Below, in pieces: positions 8,962-18,301 of a stretch of DNA of 64,000 nt. Both the position numbers and the translations under genes were made by a program. The notes under the pieces were generated by a model. The model was not told the origin of the DNA and searched no databases. It saw only the letters and a program-made list of their open reading frames with translations. Every line of letters begins with the position of its first letter. Positions within the stretch are counted from its first letter, which is position 1. The stretch is from Parasedimentitalea denitrificans (GTDB lineage: Bacteria; Pseudomonadota; Alphaproteobacteria; Rhodobacterales; Rhodobacteraceae), in contig NZ_QHLQ01000011.1 of the NCBI RefSeq assembly GCF_011813015.1, positions 72,583-136,582 of the forward strand, read 5' to 3'.

Positions 8962-9078
8962 CTAGATAAGGTGTAGAAAACCACACCTGGTTTTGGTGTG
9001 CGCTGTATTGTGTTCAGGCCGCGCACCATTGATGATTTCGACCACTAAGCCGATCAGATCTTGATTTTCAGCCGCCAA
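8962..9078 (-). CDS. Possible 38-residue small protein, antisense between AraC paralogues
   Basis: A short frame begins with TTG at 9078, preceded six bases upstream by a strong AAAGGAG site, and runs 38 codons to TAG. The product starts MAAENQDLIGLVVEIINGAR and ends in a basic, histidine-containing tail. The first half is compositionally protein-like, with alternating acidic and aliphatic residues. I recognise no family. The ribosome site is better than that of many true genes here, but the size is too small to be sure; a remnant of a longer gene is the main alternative. A GATAAT box lies upstream on the same strand. Confidence 0.35.
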   Translation of the reverse strand: MAAENQDLIGLVVEIINGARPEHNTAHTKTRCGFLHLI

Positions 9079-9316
9079 ATGAGTCTCCTTTAAGAAACCA
9101 AATTTGTATTTAAACTCTGAGTGATTATCTGACTGCTGACCGAAAAAACGGATTGACCAATCTAACCGCTAATTTGTAGGCCCTGTGCATTGTCTTGACC
9201 ACTATGGCTAGTCTGGGAAAGCCGATACCTTGGAACATCAGGGCATTGGGCGCTTGGGTACAGCAGTATGCTTGGGATTGCAGTCCGGCCGAAATTTAAT
9301 ATGGAGACGATCGAAA

Positions 9317-10327
9317 ATGGCAGGCCCCGCTGGACATCATTCTGCTGTTCTTGCCAGCTTGTTGGCCAACCAGCTGGTTGAGAGTGGCTATACTGTGGAA
9401 GACATTTTCCGAGGGACCGTATTTGACGCTGCGATCCTGACTGAAAAGGCTCCGTGGTATCCATTGGCCGAAACCGTAAGCCTCTTTGAGCGGGCTGCTC
9501 AGCTAACCAATAACGAGAATATCGGGTTGCAAATTGGCAGGGAACAGGACATCCGGCGGGTTGGGCTGATTTGTTATGTCGGATTGGCGGCGCCAACCGT
9601 CGGTGGATTTTTGGCGAATTTCGCCCGCTATTCTCGGGTTGCCAGCCCTGTGCTCGAGATTGATACATCCCGGCTTTTGGATCATGGGGTGATCAACTGG
9701 GAATATGCGATTTCGCCTAGCTTGAAACGTCGCCAATATGTTGAGTTTTCTGCGGCAAGTTTTCTGAATACCGTAAGGCAGTTTACTGATGGCCCAGTTT
9801 CTCCATGCCTAGTGCAGTTCCAGCACCATCGACGTAACCAGGTTGAAGAAATCGAAGAATTTTTTGGCTGCAAAGTAGAATTTGGGGCTGCGACCAATGG
9901 ATTCAAATTTGCAGCTAATGATTTGGATCTTCCACTGACCTCGGCAGATGAGCAATTGTTGACTGTGTTGCAAGGATATGGCGATCAGGCCCTGGCAGAA
10001 CTAGCGCGTGAAGATCAAGGATTGGTGATCGAAGTTGAGCGCGCAATTGCCGAGCAGTTAGGGGCCGGACCTGTGACGATGGAAACTGTTGCCAGCAAGT
10101 TGGGGATGAGCCCACGCACGCTGTCTCGCAAGCTGTCCGCAGAAGGGACCAGCTTTTTCCAACTGTTGGAAAACCTGCGTAAATCTCTTTCAAAAAGCTA
10201 CTTGCGTGACAGCAATCTGGTTCTGGCAGAAATCGCATTTTTGCTGGGGTACTCGGGATTGGGTAGTTTCAACGATGCGTTCAAGCGTTGGACTGGTCAT
10301 AGCCCCGGACGGTTTCGTACGGTCTGA
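9317..10327 (+). CDS. AraC-family regulator, paralogue 2
   Basis: Same architecture and almost the same length as the gene ending at 8934. The sensory domain carries RRVGLICYVGLAAPTVGGF; the C-terminal DNA-binding domain is nearly identical (MSPRTLSRKLSAEGTSFF, then LAEIAFLLGYSGLGSFNDAF). The recognition helices are almost the same while the sensory half has diverged more, suggesting shared or overlapping operators with different inputs. The start at 9317 is set by GGAG nine bases before ATG; a longer reading from 9230 has no ribosome site. It is convergent with the large hydrolase gene, 33 bases away. Confidence 0.88.
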   Translation: MAGPAGHHSAVLASLLANQLVESGYTVEDIFRGTVFDAAILTEKAPWYPLAETVSLFERAAQLTNNENIGLQIGREQDIRRVGLICYVGLAAPTVGGFLANFARYSRVASPVLEIDTSRLLDHGVINWEYAISPSLKRRQYVEFSAASFLNTVRQFTDGPVSPCLVQFQHHRRNQVEEIEEFFGCKVEFGAATNGFKFAANDLDLPLTSADEQLLTVLQGYGDQALAELAREDQGLVIEVERAIAEQLGAGPVTMETVASKLGMSPRTLSRKLSAEGTSFFQLLENLRKSLSKSYLRDSNLVLAEIAFLLGYSGLGSFNDAFKRWTGHSPGRFRTV

Positions 10328-10360
10328 AACCAAGTGTGTTTCCTGATGGGGCCAGATGAT

Positions 10361-12874
10361 TTATTTTGCCGCAACTAAAGCGTCCCAGCGGGGGTTGTTG
10401 TCATCAAGGGATCTGAGAGCTCCCCAGCTGCCCCACTTGGCAGGTGTCGCAACATCTACATAGGCGGTAAACATCTGCCCGCCCAGCGCCCGCCAGCCTG
10501 CCAATAGCTCGGTATAGAGTGCCCCCATTTCATCGGTGTAGTTGAGGTGGGTGAAGAACCCGGTCAGGCCCGTGTCTTCGATCATGGGGCCGATGCCAAC
10601 CACATGGCTACCACCTTCATACATGATCAGGTCCATGCCATGCGCGGCGGCGATGTCCGCATGATAAGGCAGCACCCTTTCCAGAAGATCTGCCACTGTA
10701 TCAACGGGATCGCCCGAAATTAGACCGTCTCGCAATTCAAGACCGGCCTGCGCAGTGGCTATGTCATAGCGATGGGCCGCAATGAATTCGCGTCTTGCCT
10801 CACCTTTCAGGCCCCGGTTGCGGGCCTCGTCACTGGCGCGTTCAGTGCTGTCTGTAATCCAGGCACGCACCACATCTGCGCGTTCTTTAAAACCCAAAAT
10901 GCCGCCAAAATAGCCGGTTACGGCATAGGCATCGAAATAGCTGGAAGGTGGGCGATTGTCCGGGTGTTCCGCGACCCATAGCGGCGCTTGTAGGATCTGT
11001 TGTTCCAGCCCTAGCCATCCGGTCTGTGTGGCCATCACTCGAACCAATTGATCTGAGGCGCGATCTCCAAAGACCTCGCTCCAGATCTGCGTCATCTCGG
11101 CTGCGCGCGCGCCGTAAAACTGCATCCGCAGATCATCGTCCCCCCAGCGAGCTCTAGCTTGATCTTCGGCCCATTGCGCTTGGGGAAATTGCCCATTCCA
11201 GACCTCGTTTGAGTATTCGACGTATACCCCTTGCTCATCTGTTAGCCGGTCGGCTACTAACTGGGCAAAGTGTTTGAAATAGTCATCGCTAGCGGCGTGG
11301 GGCATAGAGAACCATGGGTTTGTGCTCAGCTTGGCTGTCAATGCCAGCATAACCTCGGCGGGCACACCATTTCGGCCCCAAGTGTAATCTGTGACCTGCG
11401 GGCGGTCTGTCCATTCGACCAGAGCGGAACCGTTGGTTGCCATCCATCCTGTGAACCGTAAAGCAGAGAACTCTTGAATGCGGGACAGCCATTGTGGGTT
11501 AAACAGTGCGCCCTGAGCATGGTCGTCCAGGTGCTCTTGCTTCACTACTGTGATATTGCGCACATAGTCATTTGTGTGAAGACGGTCCGTACGCTGTATA
11601 CGGATCTCAACTGAACCAGGGCCGGGTGTGTAGTCAAACCAAACCTGTCCGTCCCGGTAGCGCACATTTTGGCCTCGTCCCAGAACCTCGACAATACCAT
11701 CACCTTCAAAGCGCAACAGGTAGCGGCCAGCTAGAGAAGTGGCGGTGTCAGGTAGGTCTGTCAGGATTAAGGTGCCAATTGACCCGAGCTCTGGCGGGAT
11801 GGCAGTGGGCCAGCCGTCAGGGTCAAGGTAACCAGCAACAGCAAGATCGTCGTGTCCAGCGCCGCCCCATTGTCCGGCAAGGTGGCCAACCCAGGGACGT
11901 GCGGTTTTGAAATGGTCCAGAAATGGGGTCTGCGAACTCCAGTCGGCAATGGCTGCGAGATTTACGGCGACGGGCTGGCGGATGATTGTCTTGGCCGTGT
12001 GCGTCGTATCTGAACTCGGGTCGTTCAGGCGTACCATCGCTGGTTCATCGGGCAGGGGGGCTGGGTCCGGGGGCAGGACCGTGCGGATATCCGAGCCTTG
12101 GGCGGCCTTCCATGCGATCTGCTGCAAGCGGCGGGCCAGCTCGGGCGACGGGGCATCATAGTTTGCCCCACGTCGGTTGGTCAGATGGTGTGGCAAATCC
12201 AGAGGATCGTCGCCCGTCAGCACCGCGTACTGCAGCAAGGCCAGATAATAGAACCCGATGTCGTTGGGGTGAATGTCATCGGCGAAGACGTCATTGATAC
12301 TGGTCAGCCCAGGTACCGTGCCCGCCTGAATGGCATCATCCAACCGGGCCATGGCCTGACCCGCTGGCAGCAGTCGAACTTGGCCACCCGTCCGAGCATT
12401 GACCCGGTCAACAACCCTCTGCCAGTGTGGCAGATCTTGCTCTAGTCGCTCGCGCCAGGGCGTGGACATGCCGTCGTCAAACTCGATCAGCTCGCCACTG
12501 CCGCTGCGCAGGCTGTGCCAGGTTTCTTGCAGGAAAAATTGCACATTTGGGTTTGCGACACGTGCCAACTCATAAAACCGGGTGACTGCGTCTGCCGTTC
12601 CGCTCCATTTCAGGTGGTTGGCCAACGGGATAGCCTCGGTCACGATCACAGCGTCGGTTGTGCGGCGCATGCGGTCTCGGCTGTTAATGCCCTCGGCCTT
12701 GTCAGAGTGATCCCAATTGTATTGCAGCGAGGCACCGTTGATGATCTGCGCCTGAACCGTTACCGGGGTCTCACTTCGTGCGCCCAGCAGTTGGTTCAGC
12801 ATCTGCGGGTTATCCAGACCGAACAAGCTGTGTCCGATCATGACAACCGAGCCAACAATTGTGCTCCAACTCAT
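10361..12874 (-). CDS. SGNH-hydrolase / glycoside-hydrolase-like fusion protein
   Basis: An 837-residue two-part protein. Residues 1-260 look like an SGNH/GDSL hydrolase: GHS at 14-16 after a first beta strand, and DDIH at 199-202 as the block V Asp-His pair. Residues 300-837 match a recurring Rhodobacteraceae unit sometimes labelled cellulose-binding. Its middle is beta-rich (about 310-445), followed by a TIM-barrel-like part with YSNEVW (E557) and MYEGG (E753), reminiscent of the acid/base and nucleophile glutamates of clan A glycosidases. There is no signal peptide: the sequence enters the first strand at once. AAGGAG before 12874 fixes the start, 12 bases after the phosphopantetheinyl transferase gene. 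The substrate is unknown. Confidence 0.65.
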   Translation of the reverse strand: MSWSTIVGSVVMIGHSLFGLDNPQMLNQLLGARSETPVTVQAQIINGASLQYNWDHSDKAEGINSRDRMRRTTDAVIVTEAIPLANHLKWSGTADAVTRFYELARVANPNVQFFLQETWHSLRSGSGELIEFDDGMSTPWRERLEQDLPHWQRVVDRVNARTGGQVRLLPAGQAMARLDDAIQAGTVPGLTSINDVFADDIHPNDIGFYYLALLQYAVLTGDDPLDLPHHLTNRRGANYDAPSPELARRLQQIAWKAAQGSDIRTVLPPDPAPLPDEPAMVRLNDPSSDTTHTAKTIIRQPVAVNLAAIADWSSQTPFLDHFKTARPWVGHLAGQWGGAGHDDLAVAGYLDPDGWPTAIPPELGSIGTLILTDLPDTATSLAGRYLLRFEGDGIVEVLGRGQNVRYRDGQVWFDYTPGPGSVEIRIQRTDRLHTNDYVRNITVVKQEHLDDHAQGALFNPQWLSRIQEFSALRFTGWMATNGSALVEWTDRPQVTDYTWGRNGVPAEVMLALTAKLSTNPWFSMPHAASDDYFKHFAQLVADRLTDEQGVYVEYSNEVWNGQFPQAQWAEDQARARWGDDDLRMQFYGARAAEMTQIWSEVFGDRASDQLVRVMATQTGWLGLEQQILQAPLWVAEHPDNRPPSSYFDAYAVTGYFGGILGFKERADVVRAWITDSTERASDEARNRGLKGEARREFIAAHRYDIATAQAGLELRDGLISGDPVDTVADLLERVLPYHADIAAAHGMDLIMYEGGSHVVGIGPMIEDTGLTGFFTHLNYTDEMGALYTELLAGWRALGGQMFTAYVDVATPAKWGSWGALRSLDDNNPRWDALVAAK

Positions 12875-12886
12875 TCTGGCGTCTCC

Positions 12887-13573
12887 TTAGGTGCGCAGTT
12901 CTGCCACGGTTACAATCACTCCGGCCCCAATGGCAAACCGCCCGTCGATCACGTCACCTTGGGCGAATGGTAATTGGTCGGCGGTAAAGCGGGCTTGGAA
13001 ACTGCGTCGTGTTAAATCCAGTTCCAAATTCATACCGTGAAATCCAAAGTACTTCTGGCTAATGGTGTATTGGCATTTATAAGCGGCTTCTTTGGCAGAA
13101 AAAATAACTTTGGCCAATTGGCCGGGGTTGGCCTGTTCCTTTAACCAGTCTCGCTCAGCATCGGTGCAAATCGCTGACAGCAACTTGTCCGGCAGGGGAG
13201 TGTCCTGCTCGACGTCGATGCCAAGCGCCCGGACATCGCTGTTGCGTGCTACAATAGCCATAGCGCAGCTGCGCGTATGCGTGATTGATCCGGTCAGCCC
13301 TACGGGCCAGATGGGCGCGCGGTCTTCACCGTTCAAAATTGCCTGTGGCGGGACGCCCAGATTTGCCATCGCAGTATGGGCTGCTGCGCGGCCTGCTGCA
13401 AATTCGCGTTGCCGCTTGCTGACAGCATTGGGCGACAGGCAGGCCAGTTCATCGGCAAAAGGGGGCGGTGGTGTTCCTTGGGGGTCGGTTATTGCCAATG
13501 CCACTCCCGGTCCCACCAGCGGCTGGACCAAGGCCAGATGGTCGTCACTCGGTGTCGTGTTGGATATTAGCAT
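12887..13573 (-). CDS. 4'-phosphopantetheinyl transferase, EntD type
   Basis: Transfers phosphopantetheine from CoA to a serine of a carrier protein. Motifs seen: GSITHT (the substrate-side histidine region), GIDVE (magnesium-binding acidic residues) and FSAKEAAYK, in the order and spacing of Sfp/EntD enzymes; 228 residues is usual. AAGGA precedes the ATG. It is the first gene of a two-gene unit with the hydrolase fusion downstream, and no carrier protein or synthase lies nearby, so its target is elsewhere. It could serve fatty-acid, siderophore or polyketide carriers. Confidence 0.87.
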   Translation of the reverse strand: MLISNTTPSDDHLALVQPLVGPGVALAITDPQGTPPPPFADELACLSPNAVSKRQREFAAGRAAAHTAMANLGVPPQAILNGEDRAPIWPVGLTGSITHTRSCAMAIVARNSDVRALGIDVEQDTPLPDKLLSAICTDAERDWLKEQANPGQLAKVIFSAKEAAYKCQYTISQKYFGFHGMNLELDLTRRSFQARFTADQLPFAQGDVIDGRFAIGAGVIVTVAELRT

Positions 13574-13891
13574 CCGGTCCTTGCTTTGCGGTTTATCCGC
13601 ATCGCGCGGCGGTTTGAATTCGTATCACTATAGAGATCTTGATCACAGAGGTGATACATGATTGGTCTTCGGCCATCGCGGCACTACGGGTCAACCCCTT
13701 TGAAGGCCTTGTCTGGCACGGTACTCCTACCCTCATAGGGTGTTTTTCAGTCCCGTTGGTCACCGATGTTGACTACCGTCGTCAAATTGGGCAATTGGCA
13801 TGTGAGCGCAAACATTTTCCTGAGAATTTGCATTTGGGAGCGATTTGTAGCACCATTTAGGCATAATTAGAATGATTAAGGGCACAGCTGA
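13574..13891 (+). promoter_or_regulatory. Divergent control region between the transferase and glucokinase genes
   Basis: About 318 bases without a supported gene. It contains an interrupted palindrome GTATCAC (13622-13628) and GTGATAC (13651-13657) close to the transferase start, with GATC repeats inside. The glucokinase side is AT-rich. Frames in this stretch lack ribosome sites. I infer two divergent promoters; the palindrome could be an operator or a hairpin. Confidence 0.4.
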
Positions 13892-14848
13892 ATGAACACG
13901 GATGTCACGGTACTGGTCGGCGATGTCGGCGGCAGCAATACGCGTTTGGCATTGGCTGGACCTGAAATCGGCGTCACCGCATTAAAGAGCTTCGACAACG
14001 ACAGTTTTACCAGCCTAGAGGACGTGTTGACAGCCTATCGCTCGCAGCCGGACCTGCCCGAGATTCAGGGAGCTTGTATTGCCGTGGCCGGCCCTGTTTA
14101 TGGTGATGAGTATTGTCTGACCAACCGGGCCTGGCATGGCGATGCCAGCGGTCTGGCGGCGCGGCTGCAGTTGCCGGATGGAGCACGGATGGATCTAATC
14201 AATGATCTGGCGGCGTTGGGGCATTCTTTGCCAGTGCTAAGTCCGGGGCAGTTGTCGTCACTGCGGGCCGGACCCCAACTGGGCGATCAGTCGCTAGTAG
14301 TTGGTCTTGGGACTGGGTTCAACGTGTCGCTGGTCGCCGGTACGCACACCGCTGGGGCCGAAATGGGGCATGCGGATCTGCCGACCTCGGTCTACAAAAA
14401 ACTAGAAGCCGTTCTGGGGCGTAATCCCGAAGGGTTCGACACCAACGAAGATCTGTTCTCTGGACATGGGCTGGTTCGGTTTCATCAGGCAATGAGCGGC
14501 GTGGCGATTGCCGGAGGAGCTCAGCTGATGAGCGAATATTTGGATGACCCAAACAGTGCCGCCGCCCGCACGGTTGAGACTTGGGCCGAAATGCTGGGGC
14601 TACTGTCCTCAAATCTGGTGCCAACCTATATGCCCGGCCAAGGTCTGTTTTTTGCAGGTAGTGTGTCACGCGGAGTGCTGGGGTCGCCTGCGCAGGCGCA
14701 ATTCCTTGACGGGTTCTCGCAAGGGGGCGGTTTGTTGCAAGAGCAATGTAGCCAGATTCCATTGTGGGTGATCACTGATGATGCGGCTGGCGTCAGCGGC
14801 TCGGCTCGGGTGGCGCTAGAGGCCGCAGGTGCAGGGCCTTTGGTCTAG
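13892..14848 (+). CDS. glk: Glucokinase
   Basis: ATP-dependent phosphorylation of glucose to glucose-6-phosphate in the cytoplasm, feeding the Entner-Doudoroff route usual in this group. The protein is 318 residues of the Glk (COG0837) family: phosphate-binding LVGDVGGSNTRLAL at the N-terminus, INDLAALGHS containing the catalytic aspartate, LGTGFNVSLV, and the acidic AGAEMGHADLP motif. AAGGG precedes the ATG. It stands alone, convergent with tamB. Confidence 0.88.
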   Translation: MNTDVTVLVGDVGGSNTRLALAGPEIGVTALKSFDNDSFTSLEDVLTAYRSQPDLPEIQGACIAVAGPVYGDEYCLTNRAWHGDASGLAARLQLPDGARMDLINDLAALGHSLPVLSPGQLSSLRAGPQLGDQSLVVGLGTGFNVSLVAGTHTAGAEMGHADLPTSVYKKLEAVLGRNPEGFDTNEDLFSGHGLVRFHQAMSGVAIAGGAQLMSEYLDDPNSAAARTVETWAEMLGLLSSNLVPTYMPGQGLFFAGSVSRGVLGSPAQAQFLDGFSQGGGLLQEQCSQIPLWVITDDAAGVSGSARVALEAAGAGPLV

Positions 14849-14860
14849 TTTCACCAAAGG
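14837..14860. terminator. Hairpin between convergent glk and tamB
   Basis: CCTTTGGT and ACCAAAGG form an 8-bp perfect stem with an eight-base loop that spans the glk stop codon in a 39-base convergent gap. There is no long T-run on either side, so termination efficiency may be modest. Confidence 0.45.
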
Positions 14861-14887
14861 GGCGGTCGATGTCTAAGGTGGCCGCCG

Positions 14888-17800
14888 CTAGTAGTCCTTT
14901 TTGAAGAACAGACCTAAACCGGTGTCGCCGTCGCTTTCTACAGTGCCGGTGACCGTCACATTGCTGCTGATGTCCAGGTTGATGTTTAGCTCGCTCTCGC
15001 CACGGGTGTTGACGTTGAAATCGGTATAGACATTGTCAGCGACATAACCGCCAAGACCCAGCCCATCCAGCCGCAGGTCAGCGTCGTCGGCGCCGGTTTC
15101 ATCACGCAGTGCACCCTCGGTATTTCCTCCGCGCCCGCTGAGTTCCCGCAACGAGCCAGCCATGCGCGCCAATGCAAGAGGAGACAGGTCCTCGATGTTA
15201 TCGCCAAACAACAGTAGGGCCAAAGCCTCTTCGCTGGGGCGGGCGGGTTCTGAATAGACCTTGATCACGGGGGCATTGATCAGTCCCGAGATCTCCATCG
15301 TGGCTGAGCCTTCGGATGTGCTGGCCGTGGATTTGAAGTCTAGATAGGGCACTAGGTTGCCCTGCAAGGTGACTTTGCCTTCATCAAGCTCTAATCGGCG
15401 GCCTAATAGGTTGAACCTGCCGCGGATCAGATCGATTTGCCCAGAAGGTGCAAGGTTGGCCGTGCTGCCGCGAACATGGATCTGACCACCAAGTTCAGCC
15501 TGTAATCCCCGCCCTCGGGCAAAGATGTGCCCGGGCGCGTTTATCAGAATATCCAGCGCGATGTCGGGGCCGCTGCCAGCTTGGGCCTGATTAATTAACC
15601 CTGCGCGGGCGCGGGTGCTGCGCGAGGCGCTGGACTCGTTCACATGACGAATCGGCGGGATCGGGGCCGAGGTAACTGAGCCGCCGGCGGCAGCTAGGTT
15701 GATATTGGTCTCACCGACATTGATATGCCCGGCCAACCGCCCATTGCCTGCCAGCGGGCCGGTATAGCCTAGCGCGCCGTTCAAAATGGTGCTGTACATC
15801 AAGTTATCGGTTAGCACGACGCTGTCCAACGCCACTTGTACGTTGCCGTTGAAGGGCGCGGTAAGTGACACCGGTCCAGATATCCGAACGGCCCCGCCCG
15901 CGCGCGGCTGTGCCGAGACTTGGATTGTGGCGCTAGATTGCGCAACCGAGATGGTGGCAGCGATTGCATCAATCTGCTGCTTTGCGGCTGGAATAGCCAA
16001 TGTCGCGCCGGAGGTCGAAAGAGTGCCGCTGAGCGATGATAGGGCCGGGGGGCCGATCAGGGTCATGTCAAAATTCGCCATCCCTCGGACCGAGTTTGGC
16101 GTGATGAACAGATTGGCAGCATCAAGACGCACCTGACCATTCGCACGCAGGTCAGCACTGGCCTTTGCCTCGTTCCAGCTGCCATTAACTGAACTGTCGA
16201 TGCCCGCAGGGCCGGTCAAACGACTGTTGATCTGCCAAATGCCATCGCGGCGATTGGCCGTACCCTGTGCAGCCAGTTTGCCCGCCAGTTCCGGTAGGAA
16301 ACGCTGGAGGTCATTCAGCGTTGCCTCAAACGTCATATCGGCTGTGCCGCTGCGGTCAACGGACCCATCTAGAACTGCGCTTGACGCATTCGGACCAAGC
16401 AGCTGCACCCTACCTGACAGGGTGCCACCATCACGCGTAACATCCGCGCTTAGGTTCAGCGGACCAGAGGTTTGCGGGAGTAGGGGAGCAATGTCGTTCA
16501 GGCGGGAGGTCAGGTTCAATGATCCGGTTGTGCTGTCCAATTTTCCCGCTGCCTGTGCGGCTAGGGCGGGGTTGGACAGGTCAAAGTGATCAACCCTCAG
16601 ACCCGATGTGTCGCGCGCGGCTTTTAGCTTTAGGGTGGTGACGCCGACAATCAGCGGATCAACTTGCTCGATATCGGCGCTTAGGTCATTGGCCTGCATT
16701 GCAAGATCAATGTCGAACATCCCTGACAACGGCGCCGCATGACCTTTGATCTCGGCATTGACAGACCCGCCGATTGGACGACCTGCCAGACCTGAGAACC
16801 GAGCCAGATTTGCCGCGTCCAGATGCAAGTCAGTGGTGATCTTCAGGCCGCTGTCCAACCCATCAATCAGCGCATCGCCGCTGGCGCGATAGTCGCTACC
16901 CCGCAGAGCCATATCGCTAATCTTCAATCCCATGTCGCCCTGTCTGGCGACAGAGCCCGTAAAGGTTATCTGGCTGCCAAGAGCCTGAGCCAATGCCGGG
17001 TCGGCGGGTTTAACTCCGCTAACTATCGCGTTGATGTCGCCGCTGATGGCGAACCCATCGCTCTGGTCCAGTGTTCCCGCTGCAGTCACGTCAGCATGTG
17101 CCAGCGACAGCCCCGGGTGGCTTATGCGCTCTAGCAGGGCCTTGACTTGCCAGTCAGACTCGGCGGTCTTGTGCGCCGTGAGTTCAGCCCTGGCCAATGC
17201 GGTCGCGCCTCCGGCAACAGGAAGAAGGACCGCGGCCTGACCTGAAGGCGGCGTGATCGCAGCCTTGATATTGGCGGTTTCAAGCACCCCGCCAGAGGCC
17301 AGCGCGAGCGCGCCGGTTAGCTGCAATGCCTGTGTGCGCAACACCAGATTATCCAGTGTGATACCCCCGTCCGGGTCGTTGTTTCCTCTTAGGTTGGCGC
17401 GAATGCCGGGGCCAAAGAAGGGGCGGTAAGGCGGCGCGATCAATGGATCAATGTCACCGCCCATATCTACCGAGAACGAAATGCTATTCGGGATTTCAGG
17501 GTCGCCTGAGGGCAGGGCAGCAAGCACGACCTGACCAGCCAGACGCTGGTTACCATTGGTGTCGAGCTCCAGAATTGCGTTAAAGTCATCGACCGGGCCG
17601 GTGCCCTGCGCTGACAATCGCACAGTTGGACGCCCCGGCAGATCCAAAAGCGAGGCAACCAGCCCGTTGGCCGATTCCTCTAGCGCCAGATCCAATGAGA
17701 TGACGCTGGTTTCGTTGACGAAGGATGCATCCAACCGCAGCAAATCGCCCGGCCGGTCCAGTCGCGCCACCGATAGGTCGCTGTCTAACGCGCCATCTGC

Positions 17801-18301
17801 CAGTTTCAGAGAGCCGTTTAGCGACAGGCTGGCAGCAGTGCCCATCAGATCCTTGCCCAACTCGATCCGGTTTACACGGATCTCGCCCAGTTCAACAGCG
17901 ACAGGTAGTTCGGGCAGTTGGAACGGAGTTGCTTCGGGTGTCGGCAGCTCGGGGTCTTGCGGTGTGGGTGTAGGGCTGCGCTCAACGCGGATAGCGTCGG
18001 CGGTCAGTGCATTGACCGAAAAATTGCCTCTGATCAGGGCCAGCCGATTCCAATCCAGCACCGCGTTGTCGATGGTCAGCCAAATGCCATCATCGTCCGA
18101 GACGGTGATCTGTTTGATGGTGGCTTGGGAAGACAGCGCGCCCTCCATACCGATGACGCTGATCTGCCGGTTGTCGCCTGACAGGGTGTCCTCAAGAAAA
18201 CCAACCAGAAACCCTCCGGAGTCTTCGGCATCGGTGTTCTGCGCTGCCAGAGGAGTCGTGACGAGGGTGGCGGTCAGAGTATATGCAAGGAGCTTGTTCA
18301 A
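14888..18301 (-). CDS. tamB: Translocation and assembly module protein TamB
   Basis: A 1137-residue inner-membrane-anchored, periplasm-spanning protein of the TamB/AsmA-like lipid-transfer group. It has an N-terminal signal anchor (MNKLLAYTLTATLVTTPLAA), a long beta-helical body of repeating amphipathic strands, and the conserved DUF490 C-terminus ending GLGLFFKKDY. TamB works with the outer-membrane protein TamA in outer-membrane protein assembly or phospholipid transport. The start codon is TTG, overlapping the tamA stop as TTGA (18298-18301), a coupling that should fix the ratio of the two partners. Length is typical for alphaproteobacterial TamB, shorter than E. coli's. Confidence 0.92.
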   Translation of the reverse strand: MNKLLAYTLTATLVTTPLAAQNTDAEDSGGFLVGFLEDTLSGDNRQISVIGMEGALSSQATIKQITVSDDDGIWLTIDNAVLDWNRLALIRGNFSVNALTADAIRVERSPTPTPQDPELPTPEATPFQLPELPVAVELGEIRVNRIELGKDLMGTAASLSLNGSLKLADGALDSDLSVARLDRPGDLLRLDASFVNETSVISLDLALEESANGLVASLLDLPGRPTVRLSAQGTGPVDDFNAILELDTNGNQRLAGQVVLAALPSGDPEIPNSISFSVDMGGDIDPLIAPPYRPFFGPGIRANLRGNNDPDGGITLDNLVLRTQALQLTGALALASGGVLETANIKAAITPPSGQAAVLLPVAGGATALARAELTAHKTAESDWQVKALLERISHPGLSLAHADVTAAGTLDQSDGFAISGDINAIVSGVKPADPALAQALGSQITFTGSVARQGDMGLKISDMALRGSDYRASGDALIDGLDSGLKITTDLHLDAANLARFSGLAGRPIGGSVNAEIKGHAAPLSGMFDIDLAMQANDLSADIEQVDPLIVGVTTLKLKAARDTSGLRVDHFDLSNPALAAQAAGKLDSTTGSLNLTSRLNDIAPLLPQTSGPLNLSADVTRDGGTLSGRVQLLGPNASSAVLDGSVDRSGTADMTFEATLNDLQRFLPELAGKLAAQGTANRRDGIWQINSRLTGPAGIDSSVNGSWNEAKASADLRANGQVRLDAANLFITPNSVRGMANFDMTLIGPPALSSLSGTLSTSGATLAIPAAKQQIDAIAATISVAQSSATIQVSAQPRAGGAVRISGPVSLTAPFNGNVQVALDSVVLTDNLMYSTILNGALGYTGPLAGNGRLAGHINVGETNINLAAAGGSVTSAPIPPIRHVNESSASRSTRARAGLINQAQAGSGPDIALDILINAPGHIFARGRGLQAELGGQIHVRGSTANLAPSGQIDLIRGRFNLLGRRLELDEGKVTLQGNLVPYLDFKSTASTSEGSATMEISGLINAPVIKVYSEPARPSEEALALLLFGDNIEDLSPLALARMAGSLRELSGRGGNTEGALRDETGADDADLRLDGLGLGGYVADNVYTDFNVNTRGESELNINLDISSNVTVTGTVESDGDTGLGLFFKKDY

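Noticed and set aside
13639..13860. A 73-codon frame upstream of glucokinase
   Set aside because: It starts with TTG without a ribosome site and overlaps the palindrome near the transferase promoter; the product has no family resemblance.
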